Positions 31,640 to 41,900 are shown, numbered from the stretch's first letter. The stretch: DNA of 64,000 nt from Eulemur rufifrons (GCF_041146395.1 NC_090996.1:31458738-31522737); one strand, 5' to 3'. Notes: generated by a model not told the origin, from the letters alone. A program made the numbers and translations.

Positions 31640-31895
31640 AGCCACCAGGAGGGCTGAAATCAGACCTCAGTGAGGTACTCACACACACACACACAAAAAA
31701 AAATCGAAGGGGCTGCCCCAAAACTCAGGAATCAAGATAAATAATATTTTAATGTTTTTTTTTAAGAAAGAAATCGAAGCATGCAAAAAAATCCATGATG
31801 ATCAAAATATCAAAATTTTAATACAGACAGGATCCAACCTCCACCATGAATCACCTGATCTCCCTTCCCCTAATTCAACCCTGTCGTCATTATTT
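31640..31895 (+). mobile_element. unnamed interspersed repeat, copy 1
   Basis: Contains a CA run (about 31679-31694), then 'ggggctgccccaaaactcag' followed by 'gaatcaagataaataatatt'. Downstream 'caaaatatcaaaattttaat' and 'acaggatccaacc' match the copy at 36390-36900 ('aaaaatatccaaattttaaa', 'gatgggatcc'). The shared core is CTCAGnAATCAAGATAAAT. The class is unknown to me; an old mammalian LTR or DNA element is possible. Confidence 0.6.
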
Positions 31896-31904
31896 ACAAT
31901 TTGA

Positions 31905-32075
31905 TACTTTATGTCTCATGGACTTTTACATTAACCTTGATTATTGGCATTGAACTATGATTTATCTTGATTGCTGAGTTTTTTGGTGCCCTCTTAAATG
32001 TTGTGCCTTGGGCAAATGTTCCACTGTCCTTACCTGAGTCCCACTGCAGGGACCCGCAAAGCCAGTGCTGGGTCC
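31905..32075 (-). mobile_element. unnamed interspersed repeat, copy 2, inverted
   Basis: Read on the minus strand: 'tgggactcaggtaaggacag', 'aaatgttgtgccttgggc' complement, then 'gagggcaccaaaaaactcag', 'caatcaagataaatcata' and 'aaggttaatgtaaaagtcca'. The copy at 36390 shows the same order ('gggggcgccagagagctcag', 'caatcaagataaatcgcc', 'aattaatgtaaaacacg'). It faces copy 1 tail to tail. Confidence 0.62.
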
Positions 32076-32790
32076 TGGGCAGAGTGAAACACCTTCCCAA
32101 CCTCTCTGATTCCAGAGCAGCGGCTGAGGTTTTCTGAACTCCTTCCTCTTCCCACTAGGTGTTCTTATATAATGGGATCAAAAGAGGTAAGTAGTGCTGC
32201 GTGAACACATCTGGCTCTGCCCTTTGCGCCAGAATGAGGGGCAGAGAGTGAACAAGATTCTTTCAGGAAAAAGAATAAGGATGAGGATGGAAGAGACCTA
32301 TGTTTCTCCAGTTGCTGTTCCCAGAATGAAATGCCCTGAATAAAGGTGGCATGGAGGTAAATGGTTAGGACGCCAAGGGAGCGACTTGCAAACCTTGATG
32401 AGGGAAGTGTGCAAGGAATGGCACAGGAATGACAAGTGTCCTGAGGTTTCCATAGTGCCAGGCTCTGCAGAGTTTTAGAGTCAGGCACAGAGAAGGAGTG
32501 GGAAAGGGACATTAATAAATGTTGCCAACCTCTTCATTGGTCCTCCAGAAATGCAAATAAAGGATGTGATTTACATCACCAGAAACTGGACTGTTATTTC
32601 TTGAAACAGTAACAATCCAAAACCGTACCACCTAAATCTCTGTTCCTACAGGTTGCAACACTCCCCCGTTAATGGGTAACACACGAGCAGCTTTGCTCCC
32701 TGAAATTGCAAAGTGACTATCCCACACACGATTCAACACGCTTTACTCAAAAATCCCAAACGGGTTTATTTCTCAGGCGATGGCCCAGCT
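32076..32790. other. unique sequence, nothing recognised
   Basis: No repeat family, exon or RNA gene is recognised with confidence. Confidence 0.4.
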
Positions 32791-32820
32791 TAAAAAAAAA
32801 AAAAAAAAAAAAATGTTTTT
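32791..32820. repeat. poly(A) tract followed by a T run
   Basis: About 23 A residues followed by a short run of T residues, directly visible. Confidence 0.9.
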
Positions 32821-32984
32821 TTGATAACTGTCAAAAACAATAAAAAGTCCTCACCATTTACAATATCTATCTCACTATCCCCTCGGGAAGAAAGAAATAA
32901 ACAGACTCTCCAAATAGAAGCTGAAAAATCAACGTTGAGCTTCTGCTGGAAATAGGAGACTTTCCGCAAAAGAAAATTCCTGGT

Positions 32985-33245
32985 TGCATCCAGCACAGTC
33001 TATTACGTGCGTGTTATGCTGTTGGTATTACTGGGCAAAATGCTCCCTGACTGATTGATGTGTTATTATCTCCTATAGTTGAATTATCTCTGAAATGCCA
33101 ACCATTATAATAAGTGCTGCTTTTGTCTGACAACAAAGCCGAGCTTTATTTTGTCTGCGTGGCACACAGGAAATGCATCAACTTGATTTCAAGTGCTTAC
33201 TATTAATCATTCATTCTATTAATGGTGAGGCTGCCCCGATGCCCT
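32985..33245. promoter_or_regulatory. candidate conserved noncoding element
   Basis: A repeat-free block bounded on the right by a CA tract. Words include 'ctgattgatgtgttattatc', 'ccaaccattataataagtgc', 'ctttgtctgacaacaaagcc' type SOX-like elements, and 'tactattaatcattcattct' with a repeated attaat core. The texture resembles developmental enhancers. Inferred only. Confidence 0.4.
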
Positions 33246-33280
33246 CCTCACACACGCACACGCACACATACACACACTTG
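33246..33280. repeat. interrupted (AC)n microsatellite
   Basis: About 30 bases of AC with a few interruptions. Confidence 0.85.
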
Positions 33281-33564
33281 AAACTGATAGCCTTGTCTCT
33301 GTTTTTATTGAATACATAGGAATTCAAACAGGCATTTCCTCACCACCAAATCCACCCTTCCACTAGCAGAGCACCTAGGAAAAAAAATCCACCAGCCTTC
33401 CTGTGTCTCCCCGTGGGAGTCCCGTCTAGACCTGCGGATGAGCCCCCCCTTGCACCTGTTCCTATCAGGCCCTTGTATCCTCAGGGGTCCGCTCTTGCAA
33501 TTTTCTCCTTGCCATCCTGCATCATTAATGTCTCCACTTCTGGAACATTCCAATCAGGACAAAA

Positions 33565-34452
33565 ATATGGCATAGTCTATTTGTACATCCATGTTCAAAG
33601 CAGCACTATTCACAACAGCCAAGAAGCAGAGGCAACCAGAATGTCCACTGACAGATGAATGGAAGAACAGATTGTGGGATATACACACAAGGGAATATTA
33701 TTCAGCCTTAAAAAGGAAGAAACATGCTGCATCATGGATGAGACTTGAGGACATGATGGTGATATGGTTTGGATACATGTCCCCTCTGAATCTCCTGTTG
33801 AACTCTGATCACCAGTGTCGGAGGTGGGAGGTGTTCCGTGGGGGTGGATCCCTCGTGAATGGCTTGGTGCCATCTCACGGCAATGAGTGAGCTCTCGCTC
33901 TGTTAGTTCAAAGGAGATCTGGTTGTTTAAAAGAGCCTGGTGCTCCCTGCCTTCGCTCCCTCTCTTGACATGTGACACACCTGCTCCCTCTTCACCTTCT
34001 TCATGAGTGGAAGTGTCCCGAAGCCCTCACCAGAAACAGAAGCCAGCACCATGATGCTTGGACCGCCTACAGAACCGTAAGCCAAATAAACCTCTTTTCT
34101 TTATAAGTGACCCAGCCTCAGGTGTTCCATTATAGCAGCGCAGCATAGGTTGACACACATGGTAAGAGAAATAAGCCAGTCACTAAAAGAAAAATACCGT
34201 ACAATGCTACTGACACGAGGCAGCTAAAGTAGTCAAAATCCCAGAGACAGAAGGTAGAATGGCAGTTACCAGGGGCAGGGGGAAGGGAGAAGGGCGAGGT
34301 GTTTAGGGGATATAGAGTTTCAGATTTGCAAGATAGAAAGTTCTGGAGATCTGAATCACAACAACGTAAATGTGCTTAACACTACTGAGATAATCAATTT
34401 TATCTTATGTCCTTTGCTGTAATAGCTCCCTTCTTAAATGAAAAAAAAAAAA
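33565..34452 (+). mobile_element. L1 (L1M-type) 3' end interrupted by an LTR
   Basis: The left piece (33565-33759) encodes the decayed C-terminal end of L1 ORF2 ('atgttcaaagcagcactatt', 'cacaacagccaagaagcaga', 'gggaatattattcagcctta'); its translation includes EYYSALKRKK. It breaks at 33759 and resumes at about 34160 with 'gtaagagaaataagccagtc' and 'agaatggcagttaccagggg'. It ends at an A run near 34440-34451. It is non-functional: only the 3' end is present, with stops and a large insertion. Confidence 0.9.
33760..34157 (+). mobile_element. MST/THE1-like MaLR solo LTR inside an L1
   Basis: Starts TGATATGGTTTGGATACATGTCCCC, continues 'gaggtgggaggtgttccgtg', 'gcaatgagtgagctctcgct', and near its end 'gtaagccaaataaacctctt' with the AATAAA signal, 'tataagtgacccagcctcag' and 'attatagcagcgcagcatag'. 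It ends TTGACACA. Short flanking bases GATGG (33755-33759) and CATGG (34158-34162) fit the five-base target duplication of ERVs with one change. No internal viral sequence remains. Confidence 0.9.
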
Positions 34453-34639
34453 TCTCTGACCCTCTGCTCCCCCTCCCTTCCCTCTCCATCCGTCGTGTGC
34501 AGGCATCACTCGTGGCTACAGTGGGGGCCACCTGACCACGCACATCCTCCCCTCACCCCACACCTGCCAGGTTTGCACCCTACCACCCCGGGGCTGTTAG
34601 GGTGAAGGTTATCAGTGAATCACAGGTGATGAGACACGC

Positions 34640-35490
34640 ACATCAGACACTTCTCGTATTCTTCATTCTTTTCTTTGCCTTGTCCTCCTCGTCCAACATA
34701 AACAGGACTATGAACTCTAACACCATAGCCCCAACCTCTCCACCTTCCTAAATCTCCGCTGACCCCACCCTCGTCCCAACACTATCATCTCAATCTGGGT
34801 CTATTGTGATGGCTTCCTAATTGGAACGTTTGTCCCCATGCTCTCCCTGCCCCTGTTCCATATTCCATGTAACAGCTGGTGATCTTTTAATAATGCAAAC
34901 TGGGAAGGCATTCTGTTGCTCAAACCCTCCAGTGGTTTCCCAACCAACACACACTCTCTCTCTCTCTCTCTCTCTCTGTCTTCCTATCACAACCTGAAAG
35001 GCTCTGTATGCTCTGACCCCTGCAACCCCCTCCAAACCCACCTTGTTCCACTCTCCACTCTCTAATCCCCAAACAAGCAAGCACAGTTCTCACTTCAGGC
35101 TGTGTCACCTGTTCTTGCCACCTGGATTGCTCCTCCGCTGGCATTTCTGTGGCTGGCACACTCTCTTCATTCCTTCCTCTGCTTACATTTGAATTTCCAA
35201 GAAGGGTTTCCAGAGCAATCCAATCCCAATCACAATTCAGCCGCCGTTTAACACACATCTCCCTATTTTAAATCTCTGTATGGCAACTATTGTTTTCTGA
35301 TCATTTCCTTTTCACCTGTGAGTGGGCTTATTCGCTTATTGAATGCCTGTCTTCCTCCACTAGATCATAAGCCCCCATCCAATCACGAAATGCATCTGTT
35401 CTGTTCATCACCGTCTCAAAGAGATTAGAGAGTATGGTCCTTGAGAAGTATTTGTCAAAGAAATCTGTTAAGCATTCTATGCTCACATAG
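34640..35490 (+). mobile_element. L2 LINE, long 3' part
   Basis: In L2 order: 'gtgatggcttcctaattgga', 'cagctggtgatcttttaata', 'tgctcaaaccctccagtggt', 'cctgaaaggctctgtatgct', 'ctgacccctgcaaccccctc', 'gttcttgccacctggattgc', 'gagtgggcttattcgctt' and 'cctccactagatcataagcc'. A pure CT run (about 34950-34977) grew inside it. About 800 bases, among the longest single repeats here. Confidence 0.85.
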
Positions 35491-35707
35491 GGGCAAGAGG
35501 AAAAGAGTAGGTTTGCATGTGAGTGCACGTATGTGTGTCTGTGTGTATATTTCAGATGAAAGGGAACAACATAGCATAAAGTTCCTGTAGCCTAAACGAT
35601 CATCTTACTGGAAAAGCCTCCTTCCTTTACTGAGGCTGAACACTCCATGTCCTTTTTCCTAGACTTCCTTGAAGCTAGAGCATGCAACCCAATTCTGGTT
35701 AATGGGT

Positions 35708-36052
35708 GCTTGCTTATGTCCTCACCAAAATTCATATGCTGGAACCTCATATCCAATGTGATAGGATGAGGAGGTAGAGCCTTTAGGAGGTGTCTAGGTC
35801 ATGAGGGCAGAGCCCTCGGAGCTGGGGCATGGGATTAGTGTCCTAGGAAGAGAAGCTTGAGGGAGCCCTATGGCCCTTCTGTCGAGTGAGGACACAGAAC
35901 AAGGTGCCCTCTCTGATGCAGAGAACACCCCTCACCAGATACCAAATGTGTCGCTGCCTTGATCTGAGACTTCCCAGCCTCCAGCACTATGAGCAATGAA
36001 GTTCTATTATTCATAAATCACCCAGTCTAAGGTATCTTGTTGTAGACAATGG
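35708..36052 (+). mobile_element. MaLR-type (MLT1/MST-like) solo LTR
   Basis: 'cctcaccaaaattcatatgc', 'gaggaggtagagcctttagg', 'aggtgtctaggtcatgaggg', 'atgggattagtgtcctagga', 'aacacccctcaccagatacc', 'gagacttcccagcctccagc' and 'cacccagtctaaggtatctt' follow MaLR LTR order. The polyadenylation region is mutated to 'gagcaatgaagttc'. Confidence 0.82.
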
Positions 36053-36355
36053 GGCTTCCAGAGAAGTCTCAGAGGGTGGGTGCAGATTATTGGGCCAAAC
36101 TTGTCATCTCTATGTGTCATGACTGGAACTGCACTAACTCTCTTGCAACTGGGAAGACCCAACCCTAACGGGCATGCCACTGTGCTGGGAAAGGGAAAGG
36201 ATAGAACAGGTCTTGGTGACTCTTCGATGACACTGTGGAGTCGTTTTCTCATCCTGGAAGAACTTTTTATTACACAAAATAACAGAAGCCCTTATCGTGT
36301 GATGCCCATTTCCTTGGGAAATCTGCAGCAGGCCACCGAAAGAGACCTGAATGAG
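36053..36355. other. unique sequence, nothing recognised
   Basis: No repeat family is recognised between the LTR and the next repeat. Confidence 0.4.
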
Positions 36356-36935
36356 GAACCATTACAGTCCCAGCAATTAGGGCCAGGACCAGGCGGCAAC
36401 ACACAACTGAAGGGGGCGCCAGAGAGCTCAGCAATCAAGATAAATCGCCTTATTTTAATGCAATTTTACCAAAATCAAAATTAATGTAAAACACGCACAA
36501 TAAACAAAATATACAAATATTTTTGTTTTACTTTTTTTGAGACAGGGTCTCTCTCTGTTGCCCAGGCTGCAGTGCTGCAGTGGTGTCATCACAGCTCACT
36601 GCAATTTCCAATTCCTGGGCTCAAGCGATCCTCCTACCTCAGCCTCCCGAGTAGCTGGGGCTACCGTGTGAGCCACCGCGCCCGGCTAATTTTTTTATAT
36701 TTTGGGGGAGATGGAGTCTCACTCTTGCTCAGGCTGGTCTCGAACTCCTGGCCTCAAGCGATTCTCCATCATTAACCCTCCAAGTGCTAGGATTACAGGT
36801 GTGAGCCACTATGCCCCTAAAAAATATCCAAATTTTAAATGAAGATGGGATCCCTGTACTTGCATGGTCCTACCTTGCTCAACTCACCACAACCCTGACC
36901 CTACTCTGAATATTTGCTGAGTAATGCAGGGCCTA
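36356..36935 (+). mobile_element. unnamed interspersed repeat, copy 3, split by an Alu
   Basis: The left half (36356-36521) carries 'gggggcgccagagagctcag', 'caatcaagataaatcgcctt' and 'aattaatgtaaaacacgcac'. The right half (36821-36935) carries 'aaaatatccaaattttaaat', 'gaagatgggatccctgtact' and 'ccttgctcaactcaccacaa'. Both halves match the copy at 31640-31895 in order, which shows they were one element before the Alu arrived. Confidence 0.6.
36522..36820 (-). mobile_element. Alu inserted in an older repeat
   Basis: Antisense Alu: short T tail, 'gagacagggtctctctctgt', 'cctcagcctcccgagtagct' and, after a deletion in the left-arm end, 'gtgagccaccgcgcccggct', then 'ctcactcttgctcaggctgg' and 'gtgagccactatgcccc'. 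Similar A/T-rich flanks (AAAATATACAAAT at 36506 and AAAATATCCAAAT at 36821) fit a target-site duplication. Confidence 0.9.
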
Positions 36936-36940
36936 AGCGT

Positions 36941-36960
36941 GTTTTTTTTTTTTTTTTTTA
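36941..36960. repeat. poly(T) tract
   Basis: About 18-19 T residues immediately right of the unnamed repeat. Confidence 0.9.
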
Positions 36961-36964
36961 AACC

Positions 36965-37108
36965 TATGATCTCAAAGCTCTTCGCGAGAACTTATCATTC
37001 CCTACTTGACAGGTGAAGGCCCCTAGGACTCAGAGAGAGGTTAAGTTGCCTATTTCAGGGTCAGACAGCTAAGAGTGCTGAATGACTCCAAATTCAGTGC
37101 TCTTAACC
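36965..37108 (-). mobile_element. MIR SINE fragment
   Basis: 'ctacttgacaggtgaaggcc', 'agagagaggttaagttgcct', 'cagggtcagacagctaagag' and 'attcagtgctcttaaccgac' are antisense MIR words in order. Confidence 0.82.
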
Positions 37109-37429
37109 GACACATCAGAAGGTCTCCCTTGTAAGTGGTCTTGACACCTCTCAGATGGGAACTGTATTAAGTGCCGGAGGAGGAAGGCAGGGGTTCCAGC
37201 ATTTAGACTTTGCTCTGATATCTTCCTTCTCTCAAAGTGCATTTCCTGAGCACCCACTAATCTGGCCACTGTTGGACTGGAGCTTTTCTCTAATGAGCTT
37301 ATTATAGGAATCCTGACACACAGCCAAGAGTCATGAGTGGCCTCCAGCGGCCAGAAGACCCACAGGTTTTGATAAAAAGAAACCTGGATTAACACATTTT
37401 GAGCTAATGAAAGTAATCACCCGGTTTAC
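37109..37429. other. unique sequence left of the CpG island
   Basis: No repeat family or exon is recognised. Confidence 0.4.
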
Positions 37430-38250
37430 AAGGGAATAGGCGAGAGGGGAGATCGGGACTCGGTACGTGCCCCAGATCCCCAGATCGCAGGCGTCTTCTC
37501 CTGTGCTTCTCCCAGCCACCCCCCCGGGAGGCGGCAGGTCGTGTAAACGCAAACGCACGCAGACAGGTCGGGGGAATCCATCCTCGAACCCGCACAGCTC
37601 TCGGACACCTTCCCTGCGGCACTTCCTCTGCTAAATCTCCATGCTCTCAGGAAAACACCAGTAAAGAACTTTAGCCAAAGGCATCGAGAAGCCTGGGCTT
37701 GTCCGTGAGGACGGGGCGGCCAGCGTGGTCTCACTTCAGCTGCGTGACATGGGAGCAGGGGACGCCTGACTGAGGGGGAGAAAGAAGTGAAGAAAAGAGA
37801 GAAAAAAAAGAAATGCAATGTTTTCGTCGTTTCCATCGCAGCTAATTTCACCAGGCTGCGGTTCAGAGATCCTCTCTCCGAGTGACAGCTTGCCTGGGGG
37901 CTTGCTGAGTTAAAGGTGCCAGCTGAGAAACGGCTGTCAGTCACTCTGAAGCGAGAAGGAGCCACCGGAGACCCCGCGATGAGGTTCCCACCCCGAGGCC
38001 TAGCGGAGCGGCCTGGGTGGCGCGCCCAGACCCAGGGATCCGTGGGGCGCCTCTCTCGTGCTCCCCGGGGTCAGACCCCGCTGCCCCCCAACCCCGTGGG
38101 CCCTCGTGGCTTCCTTGCAGGAGCAGAGGCGGCACCGTCCCACTGTCGTCAGCAGAACTGCCAACCTCGCTCCCACAGTGTTTTCATCCTTCCCGCACCC
38201 GGGGCAGCCGAGCAGTTGGTGGGAGGAATCGGAGCAGGGATTCGGGGCAG
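37430..38250. promoter_or_regulatory. orphan CpG island
   Basis: CpGs are frequent here and rare elsewhere. By hand, 37921-38220 has about 24 CpGs in 300 bases at about 68% GC, giving an observed/expected ratio near 0.7. A second cluster (about 17 CpGs) lies at 37441-37620. No repeat overlaps. Long open frames on both strands (164-179 codons) follow from the GC content and show no domain. It could be the promoter of an unannotated noncoding transcript, a distant first exon's promoter, or a CpG-rich developmental enhancer. No TATA box or start site can be assigned. Confidence 0.6.
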
Positions 38251-38834
38251 CTTTTTTCAGGCTGACAACCCAATTCCTCAGAACGGCTGCCGGGCTGTTT
38301 CTCCACCCTCTCTCCTCACATGCGTCCTGGGAGGCTTTGGTCACCTGCTGCCTCCCACGCACTCCCCAGGGACCCACAGCTGCACAGGCAGATGGGCACA
38401 CGCACGTTAAGGACTATTTCAGCCAAGGACCTACCCTGCCCAGTATCTTGGACCAGGCCCTTAAGAGAGCAACAGAATTCTCGAGCAAATGCTTCCCTGT
38501 TCAAGAACAATCTGTGGGCAGCATGGAGGGGCACGGGCAAACAGGGAAGCAGACGACACGGAAAGGGGGGTGAGACGAACACATACGCAGGGCAGTTTAC
38601 TCGGCACAGGGAGGATGTTTGGATTTTCCTTCCAAGATACCTCTCAAATGTATCCACTGTCCCCAATACTCAAACCTCACTGTGTCTTGTACCAGCCCCT
38701 CACTGGCCTTCCCATGGAGGCTTCTGCCTCCTCTAACTGGTTTCCCTGCTCCTGAAGTATGACAGCCTCAGCCCACTGCTGATGGAGGGAGGCATGGACG
38801 GATAACTGTAAGGTGCAATTACAGACAGATGACA
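38251..38834. other. unique GC-moderate sequence right of the CpG island
   Basis: No repeat family is recognised. Open frames of 130-170 codons extend in from the CpG-rich part and are not credible as genes. Confidence 0.45.
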
Positions 38835-39005
38835 CATGGCAGCTAGGTAAGTAGGTAGATCATGGGTAGATGCAGGTATGGACTGACAGAAAGATGACAG
38901 GTAGGCAGGTATGTAGATAGATGTGCGTGTAGAGATACATAGCTAACAGAGGATGCACGCATGTACACATAGACACATAATAGGTAGGTAGGTAGATAAT
39001 AGACA
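38835..39005. repeat. imperfect (TAGR)n tandem repeat
   Basis: Diverged TAGG/TAGA units, for example 'gctaggtaagtaggtagatc', 'gtaggcaggtatgtagatag' and 'aggtaggtaggtagataata'. The minus-strand 'Tyr-Leu-Pro-Thr'-rich frame is its translation. Confidence 0.82.
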
Positions 39006-39009
39006 GAGT

Positions 39010-39480
39010 TACAGTGACTTCTCATTGCACTCAGAATTTAAGTCAAATCTTTTACTGTGGCCCACCCGGTGTGTTCTGGTCTCTGACAGCAGCGTCACTC
39101 CACCTCACCTCTTGCTGTTACCCCGTTTTCCAGCCCACTGGCCTTATTTGCAACCAACTTATTTATCTTTCATTCTTTCGAAAACAAAGCCATTACATAA
39201 CTTGATCCATGTCTGCGAATCTCACTGAACTAAAGAGCTCCTTGGATCCTACTCCCCTGAGAGGCAAGACAGCCACCCGTTCACCGTGGCCAGGGACCCC
39301 TAGAACCCCCCTCGCAGGACCACAAACCCTTCCTCCCAGCCTGCCTGAGATGACCTTAATATTTATCCTCCTGACCAGACTGTGTGCTGCAACAGGCAGA
39401 AAGGGCTTTCCCCACGCTCCCAGGATATCCTTGGCACCTAGAGCGGCGCCCACAACATCTGAGGCTCAATAAGCACTCCT
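39010..39480 (+). mobile_element. L2 LINE 3' part
   Basis: 'cttttactgtggcccacccg', 'tgtgttctggtctctgacag', 'cactccacctcacctcttgc', 'cccactggccttatttgcaa', 'cctcctgaccagactgtgtg', 'ctgcaacaggcagaaagggc', 'ccttggcacctagagcggcg' and the end 'tgaggctcaataagcactcc' follow L2 order. Confidence 0.75.
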
Positions 39481-39739
39481 GGGCCCTGGGTGTGGCAGTT
39501 TGCAGAGCGAGGAGCAGAGAGGGGCAGGCGGCTGGCTCAGAGAGGCAGGATGTTCTAGGATAAAGAGTAGATGTGTGCTTTGAGCAGAGCCATGTCTTCC
39601 TTGCTTGAGCCCCTAGTCTGCTGTTGAGAACCCTGTGACAGAGTAAAAATCACCACCCACAAAGTCCGAGTCCTTATCGCTAAGTAAGGAAACATAGCTC
39701 CAATTTTCTACGACAGTCACCACTCCAAACGCCTGTGCG

Positions 39740-39925
39740 TATCGACTAAAAACCTGACACTGGAGCCCGTGATGCTCATGGCAATCCTGCTACTATCTCC
39801 CTACATGCTCTTGGGCAAACAGCTTAATCTCCCTGTGCCTCGGTTTCCCCATCTATACCATGGGGCCAGCAACAGCAGAGAATTCAGTGCAGATTAAAAG
39901 AGTGACTAACAAACAGGACATACGA
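39740..39925 (+). mobile_element. MIR SINE
   Basis: 'cctgacactggagcccgtga', 'gctcttgggcaaacagctta', 'atctccctgtgcctcggttt', 'ccccatctataccatggggc' and 'gattaaaagagtgac' follow MIR sense order. Confidence 0.85.
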
Positions 39926-40335
39926 GAATCCTTGTTATCCTGAAAGCACCATGGGAGAATAAAATGTCATCGTCATCCCTATTTGGTGCCAATCACATCC
40001 ACTTTTAAAATTCAGATAACATGGTCACTCCACTCATACTTCCAAAACTTCAATAAAAATTGGATTTGGCTAATGTTTGGTCATTCTAGTCCCGAACTAG
40101 ACATTTTTTATACCTTCATGAGTGGAAACCAATGATTTCCTTTTCATTAGTGATTTATACACTCCCAGCGCTTCCCACGGGGCAATTCTACACTCAGTAC
40201 AATTGCCCTGCGCCCGGGACCCACAGATGCAGAGCCGGGATACACTCACCTCCTGCCATGTATACTCCCACCCCAGACTCCAGGGAAGGAGGAAAATTCT
40301 AGGGATAACAAAGTATTATAGCAATCGTAATCGTT
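39926..40335. other. unique sequence, nothing recognised
   Basis: No repeat family, exon or RNA gene is recognised. Confidence 0.45.
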
Positions 40336-40337
40336 TC

Positions 40338-40525
40338 AGCCATCATATATTAAGCACCTATGATATGCCACACGGTGTCCTAAGCGCTTAGCATTTGTTA
40401 TTTTATTCACTCCTCACAAGCAGGTACCAGCCTGCCTGGTCTAAGCTTAGAGAGGTTAAGTGGTGGCTTGCCCAGCAAGTAAGGCTTCCAACTAGGCTCT
40501 CAGACAAAGGCCCTTCCCAACAGCC
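40338..40525 (-). mobile_element. MIR SINE
   Basis: 'atatattaagcacctatgat', 'atgccacacggtgtcctaag', 'cgcttagcatttgttatttt', 'attcactcctcacaagcagg', 'cttagagaggttaagtggtg' and 'gcttgcccagcaagtaaggc' are antisense MIR in order, nearly full length. Confidence 0.85.
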
Positions 40526-40649
40526 CTGCTGAGAAGTTCCGAAAGGCTCTGCAACAGGAATTGTGGGGACAGGTGCGTCCAACCTCATCAGAGACACCCT
40601 TTGTCACTTCAGCATCCACAACCTCTGTAAGTGAGATTCTATCGATCAA

Positions 40650-41112
40650 AATGTACACTTTTCTCAAATCGACTTTACTTTTTAGAGTATTAGGTTTGAA
40701 AGAAATTGAGCGAAGGTGCAGAGATTTCCCCTACGCCCCCTGCCCCACACACCCACAGCCTCCCCCATCATCAACATCCCCCCACCAGAGTGGCGCACTT
40801 GTTACAGTGGATGCACCTACACTGAGACATCACAATCACCCAAGGTCTAACTCTGCATTAGGGTTCACCCTTGGTGTTGTGTAGTGCATAGGTTTAGACC
40901 AATGCACAATGACATGTGTTCACCATGACAGTATCACATGGTGTGTTCATTGCCCTAAAATCCCTCCGTGCTCTGCCTACTCATCCTTCCATGCTCCAAA
41001 ACTCCAGGCAAGCACTGACCTGTCTATTGTCTCCACAGTTTTGCCACTTTCCAGAATGCCCTACAGTTGGAAACAAACAGTATGTGACCAAAATGGAAGT
41101 TTTAGCTTGCAA
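40650..41112 (-). mobile_element. old L1 (L1M-type) 3' region
   Basis: The plus strand is antisense L1: 'cacagcctcccccatcatca', 'acatccccccaccagagtgg', 'cacttgttacagtggatgca', 'cctacactgagacatcacaa', 'cattagggttcacccttggt', 'tgcacaatgacatgtgttca' and 'cagttttgccactttccaga' follow the expected order of an old L1 3' UTR / ORF2 end. Truncated on both sides. Confidence 0.85.
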
Positions 41113-41899
41113 ATGAGTCATTCACTCCTTTGCAAACGGACCAGATCCTCCAAGGTATATCCAATTACCAGCCAGTGGCTCAGACAACACGAGATCACTT
41201 AGGTTGCCACCACCATTTGGTAGAAGTCCAGCAAAGCATTTTCATTCCAAGTGAGGTTTTTAATTCTAACGATAGTGCTGGGATCTCATTCCCATTATCT
41301 CAAAGTTGAGAACCCCAATCATAAAAATAAATAAAAAGAGTCATTGTTGAAAGACCCTGAGAGGGGCTGGCTTTATGGCAACAAAATTGCTGATTTTGAT
41401 GTTATCACTTTACATAACATTATCCAGTGAAGGACTTTGAAAAACACAGGGCTGTGGGGTGTGCTAGGCTTGGGTAGCAATCACCAGCCAGAAGCCCAAG
41501 CCAGTCCCGAGCCCAGGGGTGGGTCTGAGACTTTCTCCACACAGAAGCGGGAGGGAAGGTGGCCGGGATCAAGTGCTCTGGGCATTTCACACAGTGATCT
41601 TGTTTCAAATCCAAGTTTCACTGAGCTGAAGTCTCCACTGAGAGCCACTCAACTTTTTCTCCCTTGCCATGCAAATTTGGGGGGGGAACTGGACAAGATC
41701 CACCAACTCTGCCCCTATCCAACTCCACCCAAGTCTTATTTCCACATGCTGAAAAGAATTATCTTTATGGTATTACCTTTGAGGGCTGAACTTCTGAAGT
41801 CAGGTGAGAGGAAGCTGCTGACACAGGGGATACATTAACCAGGGCTCTTTTATGGGGGAAATGTATTAATATGTAAGTTACATGACAAAGAGTTACACA
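41113..41899. other. unique sequence, nothing recognised
   Basis: No repeat family or RNA gene is recognised. A 133-codon frame (41437-41838) has no supporting feature. Confidence 0.45.
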
Positions 41900-41900
41900 G

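Noticed and set aside
33591..33890. Plus-strand frame with an LTR-derived tail, resembling part of an L1 reverse-transcriptase protein end
   Set aside because: It is the decayed C-terminal end of L1 ORF2 running into a later LTR insertion, a transposon remnant and not a host gene.
37426..37965. 179-codon minus-strand frame, with 164- and 171-codon plus-strand frames beside it
   Set aside because: Overlapping frames in several phases and on both strands are expected where GC is high and stop codons are rare. None has a recognisable domain.
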